Assembly (NCBI RefSeq): GCF_050003625.1
Contig: NC_134401.1
Coordinates: forward strand, 992,001-1,056,000
DNA: 64,000 bases
Origin: Haematobia irritans
Lineage: Eukaryota > Arthropoda > Insecta > Diptera > Muscidae
Reading direction: 5' to 3'
The notes under the pieces were generated by a model, which did no database searches, was not told where the DNA came from, and saw nothing but the letters and a program-made list of their open reading frames with translations. Below are positions 12,599 through 25,407 of the stretch, piece by piece. Position 1 is the first letter of the stretch. Every line of letters starts with the position of its first letter. Made by a program: the position numbers and the translations under genes.

Positions 12599-13630
12599 AA
12601 TTTGTGATAGAGTTAGATCTGACACTAGTGGTCCATTCCATCGTTCATCGCATGTCCATATATACCATGTGTTTCCCTTATTTGCAGACCTCCTCCTTTA
12701 CTCTTCCGATAGACTTGACCACTTTATTGTTTAAGCTGTCGATGATGTTGTTGATGACTCATTTGCTTTTTAAGTTATGGCCAGCAGCCAAAACCATAGA
12801 GAAGAAAAAAGTTGCGCCGCTCTTTGCCTTGGTTAATGTAGATGGCTCGTACAGAGCCTAGTTGGTTGGTTTTAGGGGACTTGGGGTTGTTATTTGCTGC
12901 TCGATTTGTGTGTGCACTTGAGCACGTCGTAAGCTTGACAAATTCATATAGCGGTCGCTTGGCCGGTTTGCCTCTTCGTTTGCGCTACGAAAGAGTGATT
13001 CTTGTAATGTTTGGATGGTGGCCTCCATGGCTGATCCAATGCTTGTTGTTTCATCATCATTTGCTTATTGCTTGCATGCTGGTATGTCAGTTTTGTAGAC
13101 TCGTACTTAAATATTGAATATTTTTCTGTAATTCTTACTGGCCATTTGGAAGCATTTGCACCATATTTTCTTTTATTTTATGTCTTTGATGTTAGCCGCC
13201 TCTATGATCCGTTCTTCATTTATTTTTATTAATTTTATTTTAACATTTTTGTTTGTTTGCGATTTACATTATTGCTAACATTGTAATTTCTTTTGTAATT
13301 GTCTTACGTTTTGTAATGGGAATTTATTTTCTTTGCTCCATGTTGAACAAATGGGTAATCCTAAATCTTTTGGCCATTAAGTTCGTGACCCCAATTAGCA
13401 ATATTTGTACATAAATTCAAAATTTTAGATTTTTAGCCGTTGACACTGAAATGCTTCACCTCAGACACTCAAATAAACTTATTGAATTGAATCGAGAGAT
13501 TTTCGCCTTCATTTAGAGAATTTTGCAATTAATTTAAATCCAAAGTCTCGGCATCTTTAAAATAATGAAGTTAGTTTAGATTGAAAAGAGGATTCAGAAT
13601 GCCTTGTCTCATGTTGACATAAACCTAAGC
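12599..13630. other. Unassigned sequence
   Basis: No recognised gene. Bases 12840-13120 are GT-rich, with an open 91-codon frame of no known family. Bases 13180-13500 are AT-rich and contain AATAAA-like words, as in a retroelement 3' region, but this cannot be assigned. Confidence 0.3.
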
Positions 13631-13890
13631 CAGTATTAGGATTGTTGTCCTATCTAACTTCTGCCTTCCATTGTACCATCCTTTTGTTCAGGAACTCTGC
13701 GTACTTAAGGAATTCCCTAATTTGTTTCCAGCCCCTGTTACCAAGCTGGGGCAGGTCCCGATTCACATCTTCGCCGATATGGTTAACTCTTTGCCTAGTA
13801 AATGAAGGGCAGTGTCAAAGGTAGTGTTCCAAGTTCTCACCATACTCAAAATACGCCCTACATGCACCAACCTCGGCGCAGACATGCTCT
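13631..13890 (-). pseudogene. LINE reverse-transcriptase C-terminal remnant
   Basis: Translated on the minus strand from about 13880 down to about 13640, one frame reads GACRAYFEYGENLEHYL, then a stop, then HCPSFTRQRV, and ends near NRGWKQIREFLKYAEFL. This is the C-terminal zinc-knuckle region of non-LTR retrotransposon polyproteins (pattern C-R-x-C, E-x-L-E-H-x-L-C-x-C-P). The second Cys of the first pair is Tyr and the following Cys codon is TGA, so the copy is dead. It differs in sequence from the LINE at 41200-41546 and so belongs to a different family. Confidence 0.7.
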
Positions 13891-16080
13891 CAATTCTAGG
13901 TGCACGGTCATTATATCCACGGCCCTCTCTCCAGTCTTCTTTTCTTGTCTGGATTTCTCTATTGGCTTTGCGATCTCTAAGTTCACTTCCCTATGTGCCC
14001 TAGCTTTTTGACCAGTTCATTTGCCTTTACTTTTCTTCTTATTCCGGCATGTGCTGGGGCCGATATGATGTGGATCCTGCTGTATTCTGAGTATTCGTTG
14101 ATTTTTATTTAGTATTTTTGGTATTTTCACTAACTTAGTATTTTAGTATTTTTGGTATTTTTACTAACTTGCGCAAAGTTGAAGTTCCCACTGAATTGAT
14201 CATGATCAACCTGTATCACACAAAACTAACTCTTTCAATTCAACATCGACCACAGGTCTCCAATATGTGTGTGGCCTAGACGATACCCTCCTAGAGTATC
14301 AACTCAAAGAGCCATGATTTGTATTAATAAGCCGTCAATACCATCATTAAAGACAATTAAAAACAATTGACCATTGTTAGTGACACGTTTTGTCCCCCTA
14401 GCCGAACAATGAGGCCAAACGATCCGACACAGAATGCTCCTATATCGTCTCTCCAATGGGACAAAAGAAGACTTCAACAATATCACTATGTCTCTGAATA
14501 TCTAACACTCAATAATACGAAAATAATTTTCCCTAATACATTATGGGATTCAAAAGAGACAAAGTGATCATGGACCACCAACACACCGCATCAAAGAAGC
14601 CACACCGACAAGGAGGTTGGATGTGAAGACTTGAAATGTCATTGCAAAAGTGTCACTCCATTGACAAATAAGAATATATTTTTTTGAAAGGACATCGAAC
14701 GAGATGATGATGGAGAGGGAGGGATTCACAAGATTGAAGGTACGAAGAGTGGGACTCACCTACGTGCAAGTGCATAGCCAAACATGTACATTGAGCAACA
14801 CCCAATGTGAACTACAAACACTGAAGCGGAGCAATTCAATTATGTGTGCCCAGCGGGTGTCACTATTGCCACCTACGGTCTCTAGGCATTCACACATCCA
14901 GGCAATCGATACTCCCTGCCTTGGTGCGAGACTCGTAAAATCCAAGGGGAAATGAGAGGAAACCCCGAAAAGGAGAGAAAGAGAGTGAATGGAAATGATC
15001 CTTAATAAAAGATCCTGTATTGTGCCTGCAACTACTGATGGTGTGGTTCTCAACGACAAGAGTGTTAATACACAACAACCCTCCCTTGTCTTATCACCAA
15101 AGGAGAACGATCGCCTGCCGATACAAACGGATATAAAAAAAATTTATAATTGATTGTCGTCTACGACTTTATTGTCTCTTCACGTCATCTACAAGGAGCT
15201 ACACATGCGCGTATGGGTATGACATTGTCTTCCTTTTCCTTCCTTGCTTTGGTGGTAATTGGTGCTGTTGGACTGTAAGTGTTTGCCGGACACTGTCAAT
15301 TAATTGTTCGATTGTCACACACAGTAGCAAAACTGTGGACACTGACAATGTCGTTGCTGTCGCTTAGCCATTGAAGTGCTCAAGTCAACTTGTGTGGGCC
15401 ACCCAAGTCCACGATTGCTGATTGGTGCTGAGGCTTCTGATCGGCAAAAACATAGAATTGAGAACAAAGTGAGTGAGTTGTGTGGGCCTCCTTTCAAGAG
15501 ATACGAGTACTTTATCATCATCATATGCCCATTAACAACTAACTTGTTGAAATTCTATTGCCACCCGCTTTAGACTTGCCAGTGATTTATGAGGCTACTA
15601 AGACACTCGTTTTTCTTTGCGATTTTTTCTCTATTTCTTTGTTTGGTCATAGAATGGAATGCAAATATGTCATAAGTGTCAACCAAATTGCCATTGGCTT
15701 TAGGGTTTTTTTTTTGCTTCAGTCTCCAGACAATGATAAAAATTGAAGTTATTGGGTGTGTATATCTGGAGATATTCAGGAATGCTAAACCTGCTGTACA
15801 CCAAGACAATCAGAAATGATGGGGGAGCCCGTTCCTCACTCACACTACTATAACTAAATTCAAAATATGATTAAAATTTCTCAACGTTTTAAAAGTATAC
15901 GCATTTGGAGTTTAGCTTCAATGCAATCGTATTTCCTAAAACCTGAATTATTCTTCTTTATGTTTGAAATATATCCAACAAATATCCCATGATAGACGAA
16001 ACCTCGTATTAAGGAGTGTAGCCTCCTTAGTGATATAGTATAGTTTTTATTGCCGAGTCCGAAGCATGACATACAGTAAT
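13891..16080. other. Unassigned sequence
   Basis: No recognised gene. Bases 14100-14165 hold a short direct repeat of TAGTATTTTTGGTATTTT. Bases 14260-15110 are of more balanced composition and might be an LTR-type or other degenerate element, but no paired end was found. Short frames here lack motifs. Confidence 0.3.
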
Positions 16081-16560
16081 AGAATAGTATGTTTTAAGAG
16101 CAAAATATTATTTTTGGGCGAAGAACATGGAACCTATTTGCCATAATAATAGTGTTTTCTCGCTAAACATATAAATAGTCACCGAAATCAGAAACATAAT
16201 TTCTGAGAAAATAATATGGTTGCGTCAAACAATTTTCATGTTCCCCAAAATAAAATGTTGATCTTGAACCATGATTATTTTAAAGATAACTTTAAAAAAA
16301 TCCGCAAATTGAAAGGTCAAAACGTTTAAATATCTCAGTTTTTAATACAAAAATTAATTTTGGGATTAGGAAGAGAATAAACCAAAAATATCTGCTTGTA
16401 ATGATTAAATTGAGGCCTGAAATTATATATCTGATTTCGGCAACTATGTATATGTTTGGCGAGAAACCACAATTTTTGCGACAGATATGTTCCTCGTCCA
16501 ATAATAAAATTTTGCTCTGGAAACATGTTTGAGGTGATCATATTCCTTCTCCACGTGCAT
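16081..16560. repeat. Old copy of the CTGGGTGTA-ended MITE family
   Basis: It shares GAGAAAATAATATGGTTGCG, the CAAACA..TTTTCATGTTCCCC phrase and TGATCATATTCCTTCTCC with 61250-61452. Both orientations of the words occur, as expected for a foldback element, but the termini have decayed. Confidence 0.5.
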
Positions 16561-16976
16561 CTTATATCAATACCAAAGATATCAAAGTAAATACAAACTC
16601 TTATCTCACTGTCGAGTCCATGTTTATGTGACGTCTACCACATTATGTAACTGATCGGTTTCCAAAAATTATATTGGTTAATATTAATTCGTAACTCTCA
16701 TATATCTATAACAAATCTTTAAATTTGGCAGTATGTTAAAATATCACTACAATGTACCAAATACCACTATATCAGTAGGGTTAATATTATATAGATTTAT
16801 TTACTCTCGGTCCATCCAACTTTAACTCCTTCTTTTCATTTTTTTACTAATTTTATTAACATGTTTCAACATTCATGTATAGTTTGCATGAATTTTCGTG
16901 TTATACGCATATCGTCATTCGGAGAAAAATATAGCATCGTTTCTATAGATTATTCCAATATGATTATCCATTACGA

Positions 16977-17546
16977 TTTATTCACAAAATTGCAATTTTG
17001 GCGAAATAATAACTGCAATATTATTCAAATAAAAATGCCATCCCAAAACTTCCATAGAATTCAAGAAACTGGTTCTCCCAATCGTTCAAATCAAACGAAA
17101 ATACACGTCAATTAATTTTGTAATAATTTTCTGTCGAATATATATTTTTAAAAACAAAAACGATCAAAACTTATCTAAAGTAAGATTACAAACTTAAACT
17201 TAACATATCTACAACAGTCTCAAAACTCATGGGGTGGGGGTGTGGATTTTAGAGGATAACTCTTTAAGTAACTATCTACATAATCTACAATTCAATAGGG
17301 GCAATTCATAAATATATATCTAAATAATTACAAAGTTGTGTTTTTTCCAAATGAACAAAAGAATATCTCAAAGCAAACAGATCATAAAGATAGCTTGGAC
17401 ATAGAAGGAAAATTTGAATAAATTATCGACGATAAAATAAGAAGATAGAAATGGTTTGATTACTGAAAGCACTATTAACGCCAAATAAATGGGCTCGATA
17501 TGTAAATGGACCGCTTTGAACTGATAAGCGAAGTGTGTAAGCGGTC
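16977..17546 (-). other. gsb: Probable gsb 3' UTR
   Basis: No repeat is visible between the gsb stop codon and position 16977. The first canonical AATAAA on the minus strand downstream of the stop is at 16982-16977, giving a candidate 3' UTR of about 565 bases. The end point is an inference; AATAAA words are frequent in AT-rich DNA. Confidence 0.3.
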
Positions 17547-18874
17547 TTAAAAGCCAAAATAGGGATAAGATGCTGCGGCAGAGGCGGCGGCGGCTGCTGA
17601 TGCTGGTTTGGTGTCGACCATGGAAGCGTGATAAGAGTTCATGGGATTACTTGCTGCCGAGGAGAAGAATGAGCCGGAGAAGTTGTATGAATCCCATGAT
17701 GAGGGATGATGATGACCTCCTGAAGCAGCAGCAGAAGCGAATTGGGAACGCAATTGCTCAGCAGGAGAAGATCCAAAGGATGCTGATGCAGTAACGGATG
17801 GATAGGCCGATGTGGTTGCATATGCGCTTGAAGTTTGGCCATAGGAAGCGGAGTTCATGTAGTTCTGGTTAGCACTGGATGTTGAAGCCGATTGGGTTGG
17901 TTGATGATTGGGTGATAGAGACGCAGAGCTGTAGCCTGATGAACTATGGGGAGACATGGATGCCGAAGATCCTGTTGAATGGGCATAGGTATGATTTTGC
18001 TCAAAGTTGGTAGTAGGTTGTTGAGTGGCTCCTAAAGCGGGCCATGTCGATGCCTGACTGTATAATCCCATATTGTGAGAGTGGGTCAAAGCTGAAGCAG
18101 TGGACATGTGGTGAGCGGCAGAAGGATATTGAGCAGCAGTTGAGGTGGCAAAGCTTGATGGGGGAGTGCTGAAAGTGCCAACTTGCTGGGTATTCAATTG
18201 CTTGCGTAGGCGAGCACGTCTGTTCGAGAACCAGACTTGAACGCGAGCTTCTGTAAGACCAGTCGATTGAGCCAACTCTTCTCTGGTATAGACATCAGGG
18301 TATTGAGTGCGAGCAAAAACACGTTCCAAAGCATCGACTTGTTCATTATTGAAGGTGGTACGGGAACGACGTTGCTTGCGTTTCAATTCTACTCCAGGCT
18401 CGGCATCATCTTCGCTGTCGTCCCCTGAATGACCTGACAAAGGGCCCAAGATTCCATCAATAGAATGGCCATTTGGACCGGACTCTCCAATAGAACCTCC
18501 ACGTAATAGACGGCTGATGGAGCTAACCGAAGGAGCTGAGTTCTTGTCACATACTCCCGACTCGATTAACTTGGCCCGAATCTCCCAACTGAAGATGCCG
18601 GGGTTTTCTTGTTTCATTTCTTCAATCTTAGCCTCAATATCTGGAGTGGCCACGCGGGGTTTGCTACCGCCAATAACACCTGGACGAATGGATCCGGTCT
18701 CCTGGTAACGATTTAGGATCTTTGACACACAGCCATGCGAAACACGTAGTTGACGAGAAATTACGCAAGGGCGAACGCCAGCAGCAGCCATTTCGACAAT
18801 TTGCCGACGTATGTGATTTGGCAAGGGACGGCCATTAATAAAGACACCGCCCAATTGATTGACACGACCTTGTC
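17547..18874 (-). CDS. gsb: gooseberry, coding exon 2 (paired-box homeodomain transcription factor)
   Basis: This exon encodes residues 20-460 of a 460-residue nuclear DNA-binding protein; it joins exon 1 (20007-20061) through a split Gly codon. In the full protein the paired domain covers about residues 19-144 ([12 protein letters not shown] to SISRLLRG). The octapeptide HSIDGILG, a Groucho-binding type motif, lies at 155-162. An acidic linker (DDSEDDAEP) precedes the paired-class homeodomain at 186-245, which has W48, F49, S50, N51 and the [13 protein letters not shown] recognition helix. The C-terminal half is Ser/Ala/Tyr-rich, with an [15 protein letters not shown] block, a [11 protein letters not shown] block, an Ala-rich run and a terminal YPYFGF. 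All of these are gsb features; gsb-n, Paired and Pax3/7 are the nearest alternatives. The acceptor is TTTTGCAG at 18882-18875 and the stop is TAA. In flies gsb is a segment-polarity gene that maintains wingless and specifies neural fate. Only the first exon join had to be inferred. Confidence 0.96.
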
Positions 18875-20006
18875 CTGCAAAAGATTAAAATGAGATTTAA
18901 ATTAATGTTAATTCCACACCAAAGAATAGATAGAGATTTTTCCTAAGGCGGATTAGCAATGATTGCTCTATTTCCACAATCACACACAAAAAAGGCAATG
19001 CAAAACAAAAGAAGAGATGGCCACTTCCCGCACACACGCAAGTACTCAACTTCTTCGACAGTCAACAATGCTCTGATCTGGCCTATTTTGAAAACGTTTA
19101 AGAACAATTAACTTTTGTTTGCAATGCACCAAGCCTGGACAATGCAAATCGATGGGATAAGCTGGGCATGTAAAATTATGCAATTTTTAATTTTTCTTCA
19201 TTGTTTCTTTGCTCTTTGGTATTTGTTTGTAAATCAATCTTGAGGATGGAGATTTAAGGGAATTATATTTTCCAAAATAACATAAAAAAGAGAAGCATGA
19301 GCGACGAAGAAGATCGATACTTTTTAATTTAAATTTAAAGTGACCGAATGGACCGAAATCACTCCAGCTGTGCCAGTTAATCATGCAAGAAAAGAAGCGC
19401 GCACACAGACACACACACATCCAAACGCATGAGACATGAGTTCAAAAGAGAACATCAAACGAAGAAAGTTTAGTGATCCTCAGTGAAGATCAAAGCTTGT
19501 GCCGATCGCGCCATAACGTCTGGCACAACCAAATCAGAAAGAAGTCGAAGAAGAACGTGCTGGCTGGCTGACTGGTTTGCAACGAGTGAATAAGACTCAG
19601 AGGCTGGCAATGTTTATGATCGCAACAATCAATGCTTGGAGCAGTGGAGTATGGGGTTCAGCATTGGGGACCATGTGTGTACTGTTGCTGTGTTATGATG
19701 TAGAGTTGTATGGCGAGAAGCCCCCAAAACATCAATAACACACAGCAACATTGTGATCATGATCAGCTTAAAGAGTTGCTTCTTTCGAAACCGAATTGTT
19801 TTTGATCTACTGAAGATGATGAAAGATTGGATAAAATATGTTCGCCCCATCAACACCCCCGATTCAGGGAGGGAGAAGTGTACATTTTTGTGAGTATGTG
19901 TGCCTTGAGGAATTCCAAACATGATCATGACCCAGCTTATTTCAAAAGTTTTCACTTTGCCTCTCTAATTCCAAACAAAACGATGCGTAGAGGTTTTGAT
20001 ATTTAC
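18875..20006 (-). other. gsb: gsb intron 1
   Basis: The intron is 1132 bases, with donor GTAAATATC at 20006 and acceptor TTTTGCAG at 18875 on the minus strand, and it interrupts a Gly codon after its first base. No mobile element was recognised, unlike the gsb-n intron. A short (CA)n-like stretch occurs at 19397-19420. Short open frames within it have no support. Confidence 0.85.
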
Positions 20007-20061
20007 CTTGAAAGGGATATCCAGCGAAATATGGAGTCATGGTTAAAGCTGAGACAGCCAT
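20007..20061 (-). CDS. gsb: gooseberry, coding exon 1
   Basis: The 55 coding bases give MAVSALTMTPYFAGYPFQ plus the first base of a Gly codon. An in-frame TAA lies directly before the ATG, so the reading frame cannot extend upstream and the start is fixed. The donor is CAAG|GTAAAT. The YPFQ-G junction followed by QGRVNQLGG is the standard beginning of gooseberry proteins, and the same junction is used by gsb-n at 60108/62876. The exon is too short to be found by ORF length alone; it was identified by the expected N-terminus and splice phase. Confidence 0.93.
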
Positions 20062-21660
20062 TTACGATGAGAATGATGATGGTTGGTTAATTGGTATATC
20101 CACAAATTTGAAACACTTGATGTGATGCACTGGTTTAGAGTTTCTTAAATGTCTTTATGTTGGAAAGTAACTTCTAGTATTTTCGTCGTATAGTCGTCAA
20201 TAAATCAAGAAGTATTGTTTTAATTCTTTCTTTTTTCTATTTTGTCTTAGAGAGAATCTTTTACTATTTGATGTGACTTGTTCGGTTGTCTTGTTGATAC
20301 TGATTTTGAACTGGTCACTGTTGGCAGTAAAACCAATCTCTGAGATTCTCTCTTCGTCCAAAGACAATGCACACAATGACCACTACTGAAGTCAACGTTA
20401 CTACACCAACAATGTCTATACTGAAATAACTCAACATCAAAGCCGCTCTCAGCTACATAAAGGCAAATTGCCGTATGCTAAAAAGAGACAACTATAGTAC
20501 ATGCAACGATCTTTGTTGAGAACACCCACAGTGAGTACCATAGGTTTGTTTGTGTTAATACAAATGACTTCAAATGAGGGAAAGAGAATTGTAGTATGAA
20601 AAACAATGGCTGCCTTACACTATTTCGATCTTTTTCCCTCCACCTATTAAAGAATTGTTGTTGTTCTCCATACGGCACTTTTACAAGGATAAACCATCCC
20701 CTTTATTCACACTTTGTTAGTGTTGCAGCATACTGCAGCCACTTAGTCTGTCTGCATTCGATAGATGGATAGTCCCACATGGATAGATGGAGATTCGAGA
20801 TGGAGTATGTACGTGTATGTGGTCGGTCTGTCACTGGATATCTTGTTGGCGAAAATGGCTCTTTCATTAATTTTTCATAGTTATTTAACATTTCGGTTTT
20901 GAAGTACTGACCCTTGCCGACAATTGCTTTGATTTAATTTTCTTTCCATCTGCTTGCTTGTATTTGCCTTGTTTTCGTATTCTTCGTTCCCATGCCTCTG
21001 AGGATGACTTATTGACTTGAAATATGTCTAGAAGTAGCCATGCATATTTAAATGATTGAGATTTTGGATTTTTATGACAACGTGTAAGTGTTAAGTTTTT
21101 CTTGGCAACAGATTATTTGAAAAAATCCTCAGGAATGTCATCATGTAACTTGCATAGGTAAATTGAAAATTTTCATTTTCCATTTCCAAAGAAAATTGCT
21201 AAAATTCCAATGGTCGATTAACAATTTCAATGATGAAATGAAATCATAATTCATGATCTTTGTGTTTTATAAACATCTTAAAATTTCTGAGTGTCTATCA
21301 ACTATTTTCAAGTTAATATGTAATATTATTGTAGGCTTGTTTTTGTATGAAAGAGATGAAAATGTTATGAAAAATTAAAAAAAAAATGAATTTGCCGCAG
21401 GACATGCAAACAAGATTAAATTTCTGTTTCTTCTTTATTTTAATTAAAATACATAAATGCCACTGTGGTTCACATTCTACAACATTTACATATCAAATCG
21501 AATTTTCAATTATTTCTATTCAAAATAGATATAAAATTCGTAGAATTCGTATTATTATCAGCGCACACATGGAGATAATATAAATGTTTATGAAATGCAA
21601 TTTATCATCAAATAAACAGTGTGAGAGTCTTTGGTTGACAACGGTATGGTAAACTTCTTA
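20062..21660. other. gsb 5' flank and presumed promoter region
   Basis: No mobile element is recognised here, and composition is more balanced than in the intergenic region further right. The 5' UTR and promoter of gsb must lie here, but no unambiguous TATA box, initiator or downstream element can be fixed. Pair-rule and segmentation inputs are expected for gsb in flies; individual sites cannot be proven by eye. Confidence 0.4.
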
Positions 21661-22304
21661 CACTGAAAAAAAGCATACTCGGTTCCAAAGATTTTGTCTT
21701 TACTTTAAAAAATTTGGTATTGATTCCGAGCCAAAGAAGCGGAGAATACAAGTAAGGATACTTTTAAGACACAATTCTCTTTTAAATTTAGGTTTTGTGT
21801 ACTTGCTTCTAGGAAGCAAATTTTAATTTTTCGCTTTCTCAGCTTTTTTTCTTCATATCCTTTAAAAGCGAGTTAACGGCAACTTTATTTTCCAAATTAA
21901 GACTCGACTTCCAGTAGAAATTATGCTATGTTTGAAGTAAAAAACTTCTTTAAAATAAAGTTTTGAAAAACATGTCCTATATTTGAACGATTTTTTGCTT
22001 TGTAGTCAAGATGCAAAAAGACAACAAATTTAAAGACAATTTCATTAAATTTTAAGAATTTTTCTGAATTATTAAAGTCAAGTTGACCTTAGCCTATAAA
22101 TTTTTTCTTTCATGTTAAGATACCCATTTTTAAGTCAAATCACTTAATTATAAGGACAATACGACTTCATTGAAAAGTTTATCGACTTTTGGACAAGGAA
22201 AATAACTTTATTTTAGAGAAATGCGTCTTCTATGCTAAGCAAAATTTGTATTCGTATTTTAAAGACATGAAATCTTTGACCTCACGACAATATTTTTTTC
22301 AGTG
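21661..22304 (+). mobile_element. Non-autonomous TIR element, CACTGAAAAA family F1, copy 1
   Basis: The 644-bp element starts CACTGAAAAAAAGC and ends TTTTTTTCAGTG, and is flanked on both sides by TA (21659-21660 and 22305-22306), as expected for a TA target duplication. There is no coding frame. It aligns along its length with 25408-26019, for example GGTTCCAAAGAT, GAGCCAAAGAAGCGGAGAAT and GAGAAATGCGTCTTCTATGC. Confidence 0.8.
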
Positions 22305-24925
22305 TAGTACTCGTACTGTCGATACCATGGATCATGGGAGCTTATGAATGAAGCATAAGCTCTTAAACTATTGGCATCATATCTGAGGGATCGAATTCAG
22401 ATTGTGGATGTGGGGAATTTTTCATCTACTCAGTTATCTATAAATAAGGGAGTAACATAAGAATCCAATTTCAGCTGATGATATACAGTACTACATAGGA
22501 AGTCCTGTAGATGGAATTATTGGTTATATAGGGAAACTGAATGAGGATTTTAGGAGAATATATAAATGCTCAACCAGAGAAACACAAAATGTTTATTTTC
22601 AATTAATTTATTAGTAACGCACTGATAGAAAAGACTTCGTAATATTAATGCAATTTGTCTTTAAAATGCAGGCAACGAAACAATTTCATAAATGCTGTCA
22701 TTTTCCATTTCATACTATTAGTGAACAGTTTCATTGTCTCAATGTAAAAGGTTCGTAATGTCAATGCAAAAATGTCGAAGGCTCAATTTGAATTAATTTT
22801 TTTGTGCATATGTGCCAATGTCTGGCGATACTTTTTGAGGAAGTTATATTTAACCGATGTATATGATTTATAGTTCTTATAAAAATTGTATTTATATAGC
22901 TCTATATTTGTATCTTTATTATTATATGTGTATACCTCAAAAGAAAAAAAAAAACAATTATAATTGTTGGTGTTCGTTGACCAACGTTCATTAATCCAAG
23001 AAAATTTTCTATAAACACAACGAAACCATTCGTTGCATTAAAGCATCTGTACTTTGGTTCAATATTAACGATCAAAATCATTAATAGTACGAATATTTTT
23101 GCTTAGTATAGGTTGTATTGAAGGTGGAGTCGAAATTTTGAAAAAAAATTAAAAATTCGGGTGGTAGAAATTGGGAAAATCTACAACTAAATATGAAATT
23201 GTTAATAAGGTTATCTTATAAATGAGTAAATAAATTCTATAATATCGTTGAAAAATAGTTGGAGGCCACTATTGCAAACGCCAGACAGTCGGACAGCCAT
23301 AGCTGCATCGAATCAGGAAGCCTTTACGAGTCGATTATTTTATAATGTGGGGGCCTAACACCAGTATTTCTGTTAAATATTTTTTCTAGCAGATTACACG
23401 TGTATCAATTATTTTTTAATTTAACCAATTAATGATTTTGTTAATTTGTTATCTTCATGAACGTCGTTACGAAACCCTTTTTAAATCTAACAAAAAATTA
23501 TTTTTTATCGCCATTTTAAGATGGAGTAGGTTTTGCAACTTCAGAAAAAATTGATAGTCACCACAAACATAACTTATTTATATATACGAGAATGCAATAG
23601 GATATAGTTCTCTTCAAAGAAAAATTCAAAGAAGTGACTAATGCTCAACAAGGACTACATACGGAATACTTGCTGCTAGCCTGATGTAGCCTACAGATTT
23701 TGGTTATGTAATCTAAGCATTTCACTGTCAAACCACTAAATTAAGTGTAAAACGTTAAACGCCCACACTCTAGCTTACACAGTATCTTGGTAATGTGCGT
23801 CAGATGGTCTGATGAGCACTGAACGAACGAATGAACAGTTGTCAGGATTTGCTCTCTTTAACTGCAATTAAAGTCCTTTCTCATCTCATTGCTTGTGTAA
23901 TGATGAGTTTACCGCGACTAATTGTATGTGTGGATCGGTGAAATTTCTGTGATCTTTTAGCTCCCAACTGTATGGTGGTGGTTAGAAGTAGTTAAAGTGT
24001 TCGAAGAACTTTAGTGCATTCTCAAGGCTGCGCCTATGATGCAATGTGAGGAGGCACGCGCATTAGTGTTTAACACCATAAAACAATCACGCAAAAGCCA
24101 CTAAAAAGGATCTGAAATGTTCATATTTGTTAGTAGGAAGAACTGCTTGTGGGACACCTAATAGGACTACAAGTCCAATGTAAGAGTGAGAAGGGCCTAT
24201 GTTCTCTGGTGAGAATAGAATCATTTAATGACGATCTTCGTTGGTGGTTTAACTGGCGGCTTTATAGAAGAATTTTCTTTTGTTCACAGGCGTTAGTTTT
24301 CCCTCTTTTGTTGGCCGATAGCTCGTAAAGGTTGGTGTGTTCCTATTAACGCATATTGTGCCTTTGTGTATTTAGTTGATTATGCCCATCCCGCTGGTAT
24401 CACATATGACAGGGTGTGGTAGACTTTTCGGTGGCAATATTGTCAGTGGCCATACCGGCTCATCTTCAAAGGCAATATGCTACTTTTTAGTTGATGGGTA
24501 TATACATTTAGAGATTCTGATAGGTGGGGATTGCAGTTGATTACTTGTTTTTATAAATAATATCAATAATAAAATATTTGTCTAACTGACCAAAGGTATT
24601 CAGTTTCATTTTATGCAATTTCTCTTAAAAATACAGTCGTTAATAGCTGTATTTGTCTATCTTTTAAATATAAGTTTAAATTCTTATTTACATATGAAAC
24701 ATCGCTCTAGTTGAGACAAAATCAAATATCAAATATCGACCGAATCATCGGAAATGTTCATACCGAATACTCGAGAATATGAAAGAGGTAAAATGTAGAC
24801 TTTTATATGCAAGAATCTTTCCTTCGATCTTCATGTCACTGTGATAACACTTAGTGAGTTTCTCTTGCATTTCCTCTAAGCCGTGTACAGAGTCAACACA
24901 CTCACCTTAATTTAAATAAAATGCT
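22305..24925. other. Unassigned intergenic sequence
   Basis: No gene was found. Bases 22600-23280 are AT-rich with many TTCATT/AATGAA words and resemble decayed MITE DNA. Bases 23640-24460 are more balanced and non-repetitive within the window, making them better candidates for conserved regulatory DNA. Confidence 0.35.
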
Positions 24926-24935
24926 ATCATATGGG

Positions 24936-25285
24936 TTAGGTTAGGTTAGGTTAGGTGGCAGCCCGATGTATCAGGCTCACTTAGACTATTCAGTCCATTG
25001 TGATACCACATTGGTGAACTTCTCTCTTATCACTGAGTGCTGCCCGATTCCATGTTAAGCTCAACGACAAGGGACCTCCTTTTTATAGCCGAGTCCGAAC
25101 GGCGCTCCACATTGTAGTGAAACCACTTAGAGAAGCTTTGAAACCCTCAGAAATGTCACCAGCATTACTGAGGTGGGATAATCCACCGCTGAAAAAGTTT
25201 TTGGTGTCCGGTCGAAGCAGGAATCGAACCCACGACCTTATGTATGCAAGGCGGGCATGCTAACCATTGCACCACGGTGGCTCCC
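24936..25285 (-). mobile_element. SINE, full length, with target duplication
   Basis: On the minus strand, the tRNA-like head (GGGAGCCACCGTGGTGCAAT, B box GGTTCGATTCC) is followed by the body (TCAGCGGTGGATTATCCCAC; GCCGTTCGGACTCGGC), the GTGGTATCACAATGGACTGA box and a CCTAACCTAACC tail. The decanucleotide ATCATATGGG occurs at 24926-24935 and 25286-25295 and fits a target-site duplication. There are few differences from the copies at 41959 and 57539, so the insertion is fairly young. Confidence 0.9.
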
Positions 25286-25292
25286 ATCATAT

Positions 25293-25356
25293 GGGTTAGG
25301 TTAGGCTGGGTATTTCAGAGTCACATAGACTATTCAGTCCATTGATCGATCATATA
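25293..25356 (-). mobile_element. Isolated LINE/SINE tail fragment
   Basis: This stretch has TTAGGTTAGG, then a degenerate CAGAGTCACATAGACTATTC and CAGTCCATTG, the terminal part shared by the SINE and LINE tails. It abuts the SINE at 24936-25285, whose insertion point was next to this older (TTAGG)n array. Confidence 0.75.
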
Positions 25357-25407
25357 CAGTTAATCAAAGTTTCAATCCACTTTTATGGCTCTTTTCATGA
25401 TATCCTG

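Noticed and set aside
14260..15110. Possible LTR or retrovirus-like remnant
   Set aside because: No second copy, no TG...CA paired ends, primer-binding site or coding remnant could be identified.
17570..17794. Plus-strand open frame opposite gsb
   Set aside because: It is the antisense shadow of the Ala/Ser-rich gsb C-terminus; codon structure belongs to the minus strand.
24936..24955. Interstitial telomere (TTAGG array)
   Set aside because: The array is only a few units long and is always attached to SINE or LINE tail sequence; it is a retroelement tail, not a telomere relic.
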